Part shown: positions 1 through 5,050 of the stretch, in pieces
Layout: each line of letters starts with the position of its first letter
Numbering within the stretch: position 1 is the first letter of the stretch
NCBI GenBank assembly: GCA_050945755.1
Contig: JBMNTN010000103.1
Coordinates: 1-5,050 of the forward strand
DNA from: JAQVXR01 sp050945755
GTDB taxonomy: Bacteria > Bacillota > Dehalobacteriia > Dehalobacteriales > Dehalobacteriaceae
Direction of reading: 5' to 3'
Length of the DNA stretch: 5,050 nt
The notes under the pieces: generated by a model
Databases searched by the model: none
Told to the model about the DNA's origin: nothing
The model's input: the letters and a program-made list of their open reading frames with translations, nothing else
Translations under genes and position numbers: made by a program

Positions 1-47
1 TCGATAACATTGCCTCTTAATGCAAATTTTTTAAATTCTTCCAGCAT
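1..47 (-). CDS. mscL: Large-conductance mechanosensitive channel MscL, N-terminal fragment (cut by window edge)
   Basis: Only the first 15 codons and two bases of the next are in the window. They read MLEEFKKFALRGNVI, and the cut codon fits Asp. This is the very conserved amphipathic N-terminal helix and start of the first membrane helix of MscL, the homopentameric inner-membrane channel that opens under high membrane tension and releases solutes during hypo-osmotic shock. The ATG at 47 has a GGAGGAA ribosome binding site five to six bases upstream. The gene lies 53 bp downstream of the yjbQ-type gene on the same strand with no visible terminator between them, so co-transcription is likely. 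The AT-rich gap shows no clear promoter of its own. The match is short but distinctive; the rest of the protein is outside the window. Confidence 0.9.
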   Translation of the reverse strand, partial: MLEEFKKFALRGNVI

Positions 48-50
48 AAT

Positions 51-57
51 TTCCTCC
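51..57 (-). promoter_or_regulatory. Ribosome binding site of mscL
   Basis: The minus strand reads GGAGGAA, followed by three bases (ATT) and then the mscL ATG at 47. The GGAGG core therefore lies five bases from the start codon. This strong Shine-Dalgarno match supports the start chosen for the cut gene. Confidence 0.8.
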
Positions 58-100
58 GTTAATTAATAATTGATCAAAACAGTAATGAATTTTTTAGGAT

Positions 101-517
101 CTATTCCCCGATAATCTTTACTAACACCCTCTTTTTTCTCATGCCGTCAAATTCACCATAAAAGATCCGCTCCCAGGGACCAAAATCCAGCTTACCATTG
201 GTTACTGCCACCACTACTTCCCTGCCCATAATTGTCCGCTTTAGGTGGGCATCAGCATTGTCTTCAAAGCCATTATGCTGATACTGGTTGTATGGCTTTT
301 CCGGGGCCAATTTTTCTAAAAACTTTTCAAAATCCTGCAAAAGCCCGTTTTCGTCATCGTTAATAAAAACACTGGCGGTAATATGCATGGCATTCACCAA
401 AACCAGCCCTTCCTTAATACCACTTTCCTGCAGGCAAGCTATTACCTGGGGAGTAATATTGAGATAAGCCCTTCTGGTTTTTGTTTCAAACCACAATTCT
501 TTGCGATAGCTTTTCAC
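101..517 (-). CDS. yjbQ: UPF0047 / YjbQ family protein (putative secondary thiamine-phosphate synthase)
   Basis: The 138-residue protein is the full usual length of the YjbQ/UPF0047 family. It starts VKSYRKELWF (first residue Met in vivo), followed by TRRAYLNITPQV. Conserved blocks are H45-ITASVFINDD (45-55), the QYQHN...EDNADAHLKR segment (78-94, with H81 and H91), IMGREVVVAVTNGKLDFGPW (96-115) and IFYGEFDG (118-125), ending KRVLVKIIGE. Family members are annotated as secondary thiamine-phosphate synthases because the E. coli protein gives weak ThiE-like activity; the true role is uncertain. No thiamine gene or TPP riboswitch is seen nearby. The frame stays open to a GTG at 577, but the GTG at 517 has AAAGGAG eight bases upstream and starts exactly where the family starts, so it is preferred. 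mscL follows 53 bp downstream on the same strand. Confidence 0.92.
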   Translation of the reverse strand: MKSYRKELWFETKTRRAYLNITPQVIACLQESGIKEGLVLVNAMHITASVFINDDENGLLQDFEKFLEKLAPEKPYNQYQHNGFEDNADAHLKRTIMGREVVVAVTNGKLDFGPWERIFYGEFDGMRKKRVLVKIIGE

Positions 518-525
518 AGGAAATA

Positions 526-532
526 CTCCTTT
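526..532 (-). promoter_or_regulatory. Ribosome binding site that fixes the yjbQ start at GTG 517
   Basis: The minus strand reads AAAGGAG with an eight-base gap to the GTG at 517. The alternative GTG at 577 has no comparable site. It would also add 20 residues that do not resemble the family N-terminus, which normally begins at the KSYRKEL block. Confidence 0.8.
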
Positions 533-533
533 C

Positions 534-624
534 TTAACGTCGTTATCTGATAAGAATATCTTTCTAAAATAATACACCTGTATAACTTACAACTATACCG
601 TTTGTATTAACGTCGCCGGATAAG
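534..624. repeat. Imperfect direct repeat upstream of yjbQ
   Basis: Two copies of TTAACGTCG followed shortly by GATAAG occur on the plus strand at 534-554 and 607-624. The spacer between the two blocks is six bases in the first copy and three in the second. Both lie in the leader or promoter region of the leftward yjbQ gene. They may be paired protein-binding sites or chance; only the repetition is observed. Confidence 0.35.
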
Positions 625-643
625 GGTTTTTTAGACTTTCCTT

Positions 644-649
644 ATTATA
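644..649 (-). promoter_or_regulatory. Possible -10 element for the leftward yjbQ (mscL) transcript
   Basis: The minus strand carries a perfect TATAAT at 644-649, inside a TATATAAT run, about 127 bp before the yjbQ start. The best -35 at a usual distance is poor (TGGATG at 18 bp, three of six matches), so this is only a candidate. A second weaker -10-like TATAGT lies at 592-597 on the minus strand. Confidence 0.3.
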
Positions 650-708
650 TAACATTTTTCACCGCTTCATCCAGCTATTTTACTTTTAATCGAGAAAAAA
701 TTGTCCGG

Positions 709-737
709 TTTACTCAAACAAATTCACAAACTATAAT
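709..737 (+). promoter_or_regulatory. Sigma-A-type promoter for the phospholipase C-like gene
   Basis: A -35 TTTACT (709-714, four of six consensus bases) and a perfect -10 TATAAT (732-737) are separated by exactly 17 bp. The site faces right and would start transcription near 744, about 36 bp before the ATG at 780. It lies in the divergent region shared with the leftward yjbQ gene. Confidence 0.65.
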
Positions 738-767
738 GAAAGGGATGGTAGGTTTTTTGTATAGAAT

Positions 768-774
768 GAGGTGA
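768..774 (+). promoter_or_regulatory. Ribosome binding site that fixes the start at ATG 780
   Basis: GAGGTGA at 768-774 pairs with seven bases of the 16S rRNA tail and lies five bases before the ATG at 780. The GTG at 771, which would add three residues, is inside this site and so cannot be the usual start. Confidence 0.75.
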
Positions 775-779
775 CAATT

Positions 780-1778
780 ATGCCTGGTCCCATTACGCAC
801 TACTTGTTAGGTGAAAAAACCATTAAATTATTATCTGATAATGCCATTCAAACCGCTATTCGAGAGCACCGGCACGTTTTTAATTTGGGTACTCAAGGAC
901 CAGATATATTTTTCTATTACCGCGTATGGCCTTGGACGAAAAATGACGGTAAAGAAATACTAGGTAATCGGCTGCATGAGGAAAATATTCAAGCTTTTTT
1001 TGCTCAGGTAATTGATTATACTTTAAATAAAAAAGAAACTGAAAGGAATTTGCTCTTTGCCTATCTTTGTGGCTATCTTTGCCATTATGCTTTGGATATT
1101 TATACCCATCCCTATATTTTTTACCGGACAGGTTTTCTTCGCCCGGGAGAGTCGGCTACCTCCAAATACATCTATCAGCATCGTATCTTTGAAACAAATG
1201 TGGATTTTCTAATGCTGAAAATGTTAGTGTCGATGAGGCCCTTTGCTCTTAAAATAAATAAATTGATTTCTGTACATCATAAAGAAGCTGAAAGTATTGG
1301 GAAAATGTATGAGGATACCTTACCTATGATTTTTTCTGAGGAAATTACATCCCGGCAAGTTTATCAGGCTATTAAGGATATGGTAAGAGTTCAGACAGTA
1401 TTACGGGATCGTTGGGGCTTAAAAAAGAAAATAATATGCTGGATTGAGAAAAAATTAGGCCATTATCCTCTCATTTCAAGCGTGATTTATCCCACGGACG
1501 TTCCGGACTGCCTTGACTATTTAAATGAGCAACATGAATTCTGGTTTCTTCCCTGGGACCGCTCGGGAAAGAAAACTTTATCTTTTCCAGAATTATTTGA
1601 TCTAGCTACACAAGAAGCAAAGGAATTATGTCTGGTTTTATTCCGATGTTTGAACGGCCAACTAGATATTGATTTTGTCCTTGACCGGATCGGAAACCGT
1701 TCCTTTTCGACTGGAATAGATTGTAGTGCAGATGTTGAATTCAGGTATTTTGAGGATATATTTGATGCATCAAATTAA
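780..1778 (+). CDS. Zinc-dependent phospholipase C family protein (cytoplasmic, function unproven)
   Basis: The 332-residue protein starts MPGPITHYLLG, typical of a group of intracellular proteins in Clostridia that carry the zinc-dependent phospholipase C fold. Likely metal ligands by eye are H7, D42 (in GPDIF), H66, H102-x3-D106-x3-H110 (HYALDIYTH), and H134-x3-E138 (HRIFE). The H-x3-D...H and H-x3-E pattern parallels H118, D122, H128, H142 and E146 of Bacillus cereus phospholipase C, though the middle spacing is shorter. Unlike that secreted enzyme it has no signal peptide and no mature N-terminal Trp ligand, so it should stay in the cytoplasm, and its substrate is unknown. The C-terminal half (about 150-332) is helical-looking without a motif I recognise. 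It has its own promoter and ends 16 bp from the convergent clc gene; no clear terminator hairpin lies in that gap. Confidence 0.8.
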   Translation: MPGPITHYLLGEKTIKLLSDNAIQTAIREHRHVFNLGTQGPDIFFYYRVWPWTKNDGKEILGNRLHEENIQAFFAQVIDYTLNKKETERNLLFAYLCGYLCHYALDIYTHPYIFYRTGFLRPGESATSKYIYQHRIFETNVDFLMLKMLVSMRPFALKINKLISVHHKEAESIGKMYEDTLPMIFSEEITSRQVYQAIKDMVRVQTVLRDRWGLKKKIICWIEKKLGHYPLISSVIYPTDVPDCLDYLNEQHEFWFLPWDRSGKKTLSFPELFDLATQEAKELCLVLFRCLNGQLDIDFVLDRIGNRSFSTGIDCSADVEFRYFEDIFDASN

Positions 1779-1794
1779 TTAGGTTTTTAAAGTG

Positions 1795-3363
1795 TCAGTC
1801 GGTTTCCTTTGCCAATTTGTTTAATGATTCATAGATGAAAGCCTCGTCCTTTCTGTTTGTTAAAACTACCAGATAATCACCCATCTGCAGCTTGGTATTC
1901 CCTTTTGGAATGATCTCTTTTCCCCCTCTGACCACACCTACCAACAAACAATCTTTTGGCCAAATAACATCCTTGATTAGTTTTTGGTCCAAGCTGGAAC
2001 CTAAAGATATGGGAATTTCAATAATAGTCTTCTTCCCTTCATTGCTGATATAGCCAATGTGCTCTTTCAGCAGCATTCTTTCCAGCATTACATCATAAAT
2101 TGGTCTTGATTTAAACAGTTCCGTCATAAAATAAGCACTTAAGCAGACAATGCCTACAGGTAATAAGTTACTGAAGGAACCGGTCATTTCTGTAATTAAA
2201 ATTGTCCCGGTAATAGGCGCCTTGGTAATAGCGGTAAAATAGCCTGCCATGGCAAATGCAATAAAATTATCAATATATTCCGGAGGAAGAAGAGATAAGT
2301 CGGCAAAAAGCAAGCCAATAAGATTGCCGATTAATGCTCCGATGACTAAGAGAGGCAAAAAGATACCGCCAGGTGCTCCGGAACCATGACTTACCATGGT
2401 AAAAGCAAATTTAGCTACCAAAAGAATTAATAAAGTAGAAAAAAGAAAGTTGGAATTTCCCATCTCTATAACGAGATACTCTCCTCCCCCTAAAACATCA
2501 GGAACAAAAAAACCGAGTATCCCGGCAGTTATTACCGGAATCAACGGCCTGTATTGTACAGACTTAATATATTGTTTGTACAGTTTTTGAGCTTGCAGAA
2601 GAGATATGTTAAAAAACAAACCAAGCAAGCCAACAATGAGCCCTAGGACGACTAATAATTCATAATATTTTAATGGTAGGGCGGGCATAGCGGGAAAATG
2701 AAATACCGGTTGCTGTCCAAAAAAATATTGAGAGATAAAATCTGCCGCTATTGATGCTGTCATTGCTGACGCTAAAATTACCGGAGAAAAACTTTTATGC
2801 AGTTCTTCCAGGGCAAAAATCACTCCGGCCAATGGAGCGTTAAAAGCAGCGGCTAAACCGGCACTGGCACCGCAGGTAATCAAATACTTATTTTCTACCC
2901 GAGTTCGCCCTGTTAATCGGCCTAATCCATGTCCTACTGCTCCTCCTAATTGAACAGAGGGCCCTTGACGTCCCAGGGAAAGTCCGGCACCAATCGCCAG
3001 TATCCCACCGATAAACTTCCAAATGATTACTTTCGGCCAACTGATAACGAAATGCCCAGACAATTGACCTTTGACTTGAGGGATACCGCTTCCGGCAACC
3101 ATGGGCTCTGCTCGCACAATGTAACCTAATATTGCGGCTATCACTAAAAGCGCCAAAAAATAAAAAAAGATCATCACCGGGCTAGGACTGATTAGTTGAT
3201 ATATCAAACGCCGTAAATCTTCCGCTCGTTCCAGCAGTATTCTAAAAGAAATAACGACTAAACCGGCCAGAATACCAACAACTATCCCTTCGAACATTAA
3301 CCTTAAACGTAAATCTTCCCAGATATTAATCGTGTTTGAGGTAAAAACTTTGGATTTTCTCAT
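1795..3363 (-). CDS. ClC family chloride channel / H+/Cl- antiporter with C-terminal TrkA_C domain
   Basis: The 522-residue membrane protein shows all ClC signatures: GSGIP (91-95, anion-binding S92), GRQGPS (131-136), GLAAAFNAPLAGVIFALEE (169-187), GSGAPGGIFLP (327-337, with I334 and F335) and the pore Tyr Y423 in RPIYDVML. Hydrophobic helices fill about 22-415. Residues about 445-518 form a TrkA_C (RCK_C) domain, a cytoplasmic ligand-binding regulatory module in place of the CBS pair of many ClC proteins. E187 matches the internal proton Glu (E203 of E. coli ClcA). The external gating Glu (E148 there) is replaced by Gln133, codon CAA at 2965-2967. That change uncouples proton transport in the E. 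coli protein, so this one may act as a passive or altered anion pathway. The ATG at 3363 has GGTGAT three bases upstream. The gene converges on the phospholipase gene and lies 151 bp after the M24 peptidase gene. Confidence 0.95.
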   Translation of the reverse strand: MRKSKVFTSNTINIWEDLRLRLMFEGIVVGILAGLVVISFRILLERAEDLRRLIYQLISPSPVMIFFYFLALLVIAAILGYIVRAEPMVAGSGIPQVKGQLSGHFVISWPKVIIWKFIGGILAIGAGLSLGRQGPSVQLGGAVGHGLGRLTGRTRVENKYLITCGASAGLAAAFNAPLAGVIFALEELHKSFSPVILASAMTASIAADFISQYFFGQQPVFHFPAMPALPLKYYELLVVLGLIVGLLGLFFNISLLQAQKLYKQYIKSVQYRPLIPVITAGILGFFVPDVLGGGEYLVIEMGNSNFLFSTLLILLVAKFAFTMVSHGSGAPGGIFLPLLVIGALIGNLIGLLFADLSLLPPEYIDNFIAFAMAGYFTAITKAPITGTILITEMTGSFSNLLPVGIVCLSAYFMTELFKSRPIYDVMLERMLLKEHIGYISNEGKKTIIEIPISLGSSLDQKLIKDVIWPKDCLLVGVVRGGKEIIPKGNTKLQMGDYLVVLTNRKDEAFIYESLNKLAKETD

Positions 3364-3366
3364 GAT

Positions 3367-3372
3367 ATCACC
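3367..3372 (-). promoter_or_regulatory. Ribosome binding site of the clc gene
   Basis: The minus strand reads GGTGAT, then ATC, then the ATG at 3363. It pairs with the distal part of the extended Shine-Dalgarno sequence (AGGAGGTGATC), in which register a three-base gap is normal. Confidence 0.55.
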
Positions 3373-3400
3373 AGTTTTTTAGTGAAATAAACATGGGAAC

Positions 3401-3462
3401 GGTCCTTTTGTTTTCTTATTGTTATCAGGTAACAATAAAAATCAAATGAAAACAATAGGACC
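3401..3462. repeat. 62-bp nested inverted repeat upstream of clc
   Basis: The outer arms are GGTCCTTTTGTTTTC (3401-3415) and GAAAACAATAGGACC (3448-3462), complementary at 14 of 15 positions. The inner arms are TTATTGTTA (3416-3424) and TAACAATAA (3430-3438), a perfect 9-bp match around a five-base TCAGG centre. Inner and outer arms adjoin on the left and are separated by nine bases (3439-3447) on the right, so the element could fold as a 24-bp hairpin with one bulge. No T-run follows on either strand, so a normal intrinsic terminator is unlikely. It lies downstream of the peptidase gene and upstream of clc. It may be an operator, an mRNA 3'-end stabiliser or a degenerate small repeat element; no target-site duplication is seen at its edges. 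Confidence 0.75.
3418..3445 (-). promoter_or_regulatory. Possible promoter for clc, inside the inverted repeat
   Basis: On the minus strand TTGATT (3440-3445) and AACAAT (3418-3423) are 16 bp apart, each matching four of six consensus bases. Transcription would begin near 3411, leaving a leader of about 48 bases before the clc ATG. The perfect inner palindrome (3416-3438) covers the spacer and -10, where a repressor site would block polymerase. The match is modest, so this is a candidate only. Confidence 0.3.
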
Positions 3463-3514
3463 ATCCGCAAAATTTTAATAATGTTTTCTTAATAATTTTT
3501 CCGGTTTCACCTGA

Positions 3515-4702
3515 TCATTTAAGATAAGTGATAACCTCCGGAGTGATGCTTAGATACTGAGGTCCCGCTTCCGTCATAACAAAGCTGTTTTCCGTACCGA
3601 TTGCTCCTTCCGGAAAAACAAATTTTGGTTCAAGGGCAAAAGTCATTCCGGGGACGAGAGGTGTTTTGATTCCTTTGGCCAGTATCGGCCATTCATCCAA
3701 TTCCAAACCGATTCCATGACCAATAAATTTTACTTGGTCATCCCGGTAGCCCATAAAGTTATCTCGATAACCCATCTCTTCTGCCAGTTTGACAGATAAT
3801 AGGTAAGGTTCCTCGGCAGGAGTTCCCGGCTTGATGTTTTTGAGGATTTCTGCTTCAATTATTAAGGCATCTTCAAATGCTTTTACCATGCGCGGGCTTA
3901 ATTCACCAATGCAAAAAATTCTCGTTTGATCGCCGGTGTATCCGTCAATCACACAGGTATAATCTATATATATCACTTCATCTCGTTTAATCTTTTTCCA
4001 CCCTGCCCCTTGAGGTTGGGAGGCGGAAACACCTGAACCCCCCACCGGTCCGTCAAAATATCCGGGACAAGCGCCGCTCCCTCCTGTGCAGATATTTCCT
4101 AAAAAGAAATCCTGGTTAAATGAGCGCATTTTGCACCAGCCGGAATAACCCCGTTTGCGCATTTCACCTTCGAATAATGCTGCCAATTCGATTTCTAACA
4201 TTCCTTCACGCAAAAAAGAAGGCACTGCCAAAAATGCTTGGTCTATTACCCCTAAGGTATTTTTCAAGAGCTTTATTTCATAAGGCGATTTGACTGCCCT
4301 AATCTCTTTAATCAGAGGAGAAACATCGAATAACTCGGCGTTGGGGAAAATCCTTTGGTATACCTGATAAATATTAACCGGTAATACATCTAATTCCAAC
4401 CCGATTTTCCGAAGATTTGTAAAGCCGAATGAGGCCAGGACTTCCGGGATTTTTTTGGGGCTTTTGATAGGTACAATATTTTTTAATGGAGATTCTTCTT
4501 TCCCGCGCCGCAAACTTTTTTTGATCATGAGAACGGGTTCACCACCCGCCGGAATAAATAAATAAGAAGCTTGGACGGTACCGGTAAAATAAAAAAGGTC
4601 ACTGTTGAGGAGAATAATTGCCCCGTCAAGATCTTTTGCTGCTAATTTATTTTGGAGCAGTGATATCCTGGTTGCGATTTCTGATTTGGGCGTTAAATTC
4701 AT
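3515..4702 (-). CDS. M24 family metallopeptidase (Xaa-Pro dipeptidase/aminopeptidase type)
   Basis: The 395-residue protein has the two-domain layout of prolidase and aminopeptidase P. An N-terminal creatinase-like domain (about 1-135) includes LNSDLFYFTG, and a catalytic pita-bread domain covers about 140-395. The five di-metal ligands are all visible: D247 (in YIDYTCVIDGY), D258 (in TGDQTR), H329 (GHGIG), E358 (LEPKF) and E371 (GTENS). An active enzyme that cleaves next to proline in peptides is therefore likely; the exact substrate and PepQ or PepP type cannot be told. A Gly-rich segment at about 206-234 (TGGSGA, YFDGPVGGSG) marks a subgroup. No signal peptide is seen, so it should be cytoplasmic. 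The ATG at 4702 has GGAGG seven bases upstream. The frame runs back to a TTG at 4756, but that overlaps the ybjQ stop and lacks a good site. It lies 46 bp after the ybjQ stop, probably in one operon. Confidence 0.92.
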   Translation of the reverse strand: MNLTPKSEIATRISLLQNKLAAKDLDGAIILLNSDLFYFTGTVQASYLFIPAGGEPVLMIKKSLRRGKEESPLKNIVPIKSPKKIPEVLASFGFTNLRKIGLELDVLPVNIYQVYQRIFPNAELFDVSPLIKEIRAVKSPYEIKLLKNTLGVIDQAFLAVPSFLREGMLEIELAALFEGEMRKRGYSGWCKMRSFNQDFFLGNICTGGSGACPGYFDGPVGGSGVSASQPQGAGWKKIKRDEVIYIDYTCVIDGYTGDQTRIFCIGELSPRMVKAFEDALIIEAEILKNIKPGTPAEEPYLLSVKLAEEMGYRDNFMGYRDDQVKFIGHGIGLELDEWPILAKGIKTPLVPGMTFALEPKFVFPEGAIGTENSFVMTEAGPQYLSITPEVITYLK

Positions 4703-4709
4703 CTGCTGT

Positions 4710-4714
4710 CCTCC
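4710..4714 (-). promoter_or_regulatory. Ribosome binding site that fixes the peptidase start at ATG 4702
   Basis: The minus strand reads GGAGG followed by seven bases (ACAGCAG) and then ATG at 4702. This favours a 395-residue protein over the 413-residue version from TTG 4756, whose extra 18 residues precede the usual start of the creatinase-like domain. Confidence 0.8.
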
Positions 4715-4748
4715 GACTATAAAAAGTGATTTATCAGGAGAGCCTAGG

Positions 4749-5050
4749 TTATCCAACTTTCACGGCTGTGCCGGATGCTGTGACCATCAGCATGTTGCCT
4801 TGTCCTAGTACCTCATAATCAATATCTACTCCGACAACCGCATTTGCTCCCATGTTTTCCGCTCTTCTTTCTAATTCCTTGAGAGCATTTTCTCGGGCAT
4901 CAATCAATTCTCCTTCATAAGAACCGGATCTTCCTCCAAAAATGTTTGTTAATCCGGCAGCAAAATCCTTGACAAAGTTAACACCGGAAACAACTTCGCC
5001 AAAAACTATCCCTTTGTATTCAATAATTCTTTTTCCTTCAATATTAGGTG
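4749..5050 (-). CDS. ybjQ: UPF0145 / YbjQ family protein (putative heavy-metal-binding), 5' end outside window
   Basis: The visible 100 codons start PNIEGKRIIEYKGIVFGEVV and end SGTAVKVG with a TAA at 4749-4751. Family blocks are the GEVVSGVNFVKDF segment, GGRSGSYEGEL followed by a long helix (DARENALKELERRAENMGA), then NAVVGVDIDYEVLGQGNMLMV. This is nearly the whole of a roughly 105-residue UPF0145 protein; only about the first 5-10 residues are missing. The family forms small oligomeric rings and was named a putative heavy-metal-binding domain, but its function is not established, and no Cys or His cluster is visible here to support metal binding. It is upstream of the M24 peptidase gene on the same strand with a 46-bp gap and no terminator. 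Its own promoter and start lie beyond the right edge. Confidence 0.93.
   Translation of the reverse strand, partial: PNIEGKRIIEYKGIVFGEVVSGVNFVKDFAAGLTNIFGGRSGSYEGELIDARENALKELERRAENMGANAVVGVDIDYEVLGQGNMLMVTASGTAVKVG

Noticed and set aside
518..577. Upstream GTG start for the YjbQ-type protein
   Set aside because: The 20 extra residues do not match the family, and AAAGGAG sits eight bases before the GTG at 517.
518..779. TPP riboswitch or other structured leader upstream of yjbQ
   Set aside because: The conserved thi-box blocks (such as CTGAGA) are absent on the minus strand, and only short weak hairpins such as ATAAGG/CCTTAT can be drawn.
1779..1794. Bidirectional terminator between the phospholipase and clc genes
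   Set aside because: The gap is 16 bp and no GC-rich hairpin with a T-run spans it; only a short TTTTT run is present.
2396..2590. Plus-strand open frame of 64 codons inside clc
   Set aside because: It lies wholly antisense to the strongly conserved membrane region of the ClC gene, resembles no family I know, and has no ribosome binding site of note.
3419..3435. Rex-type redox operator (TTGTTA...TAACAA) before clc
   Set aside because: The half-sites look similar, but the centre is five bases between six-base halves, giving 17 bp instead of the 18-bp TTGTTAA-N4-TTAACAA form, so the symmetry is wrong by one base.
3401..3462. Insertion-sequence remnant or MITE
   Set aside because: Terminal inverted repeats are present, but no target-site duplication is visible at the edges and no transposase trace lies nearby; copy number cannot be judged from one window.
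4703..4756. Upstream TTG start for the M24 peptidase
   Set aside because: It overlaps the ybjQ stop codon, has no good ribosome binding site, and adds residues before the usual domain start; the ATG at 4702 has GGAGG at seven bases.
4605..4808. Plus-strand open frame of 67 codons across the peptidase and ybjQ ends
   Set aside because: It is antisense to two clearly recognisable genes and its translation resembles no family I know.

Overview
No rRNA or mobile element is present to place the organism. The moderately AT-rich DNA (about 40% GC by eye), strong GGAGG/GAGGTGA-type ribosome binding sites, a GTG start, and the mix of families suggest a low-GC Gram-positive bacterium of the Clostridia type. 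Those families are a cytoplasmic zinc-dependent phospholipase C-like protein, a ClC transporter with a TrkA_C tail, UPF0047 and UPF0145 proteins, and an M24 peptidase. This placement is an inference from gene content and signals.

Layout from left to right: the first codons of mscL on the minus strand, cut by the window edge; a UPF0047/YjbQ-type gene (minus, 101-517) just upstream of mscL and probably co-transcribed with it; a 262-bp divergent intergenic region with a good sigma-A-like promoter facing right; a zinc-dependent phospholipase C family gene (plus, 780-1778); convergent with it, a ClC chloride channel/antiporter gene (minus, 1795-3363); a 151-bp gap with a 62-bp nested inverted repeat that overlaps a possible clc promoter; an M24 Xaa-Pro-type peptidase gene (minus, 3515-4702); and the 3' part of a UPF0145/YbjQ gene (minus, 4749-5050), cut by the right edge and probably in one transcript with the peptidase.

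Four complete genes and two partial genes fill almost the whole window, and no stretch over 300 bases lacks a gene. Three longer reading frames were trimmed to internal starts that have proper ribosome binding sites: the YjbQ gene to GTG 517, the phospholipase to ATG 780 and the peptidase to ATG 4702.

The genes look like ordinary chromosomal housekeeping and stress genes, not a dedicated system. MscL and ClC both concern ion and osmotic balance, but the rightward phospholipase gene and the yjbQ gene lie between them and nothing shows common control. I found no convincing new multi-gene system. The two points most worth a second look are the ClC protein, which has Gln where the external gating Glu normally sits while the rest of the chloride and proton pathway is kept, and the nested palindrome in front of its gene.
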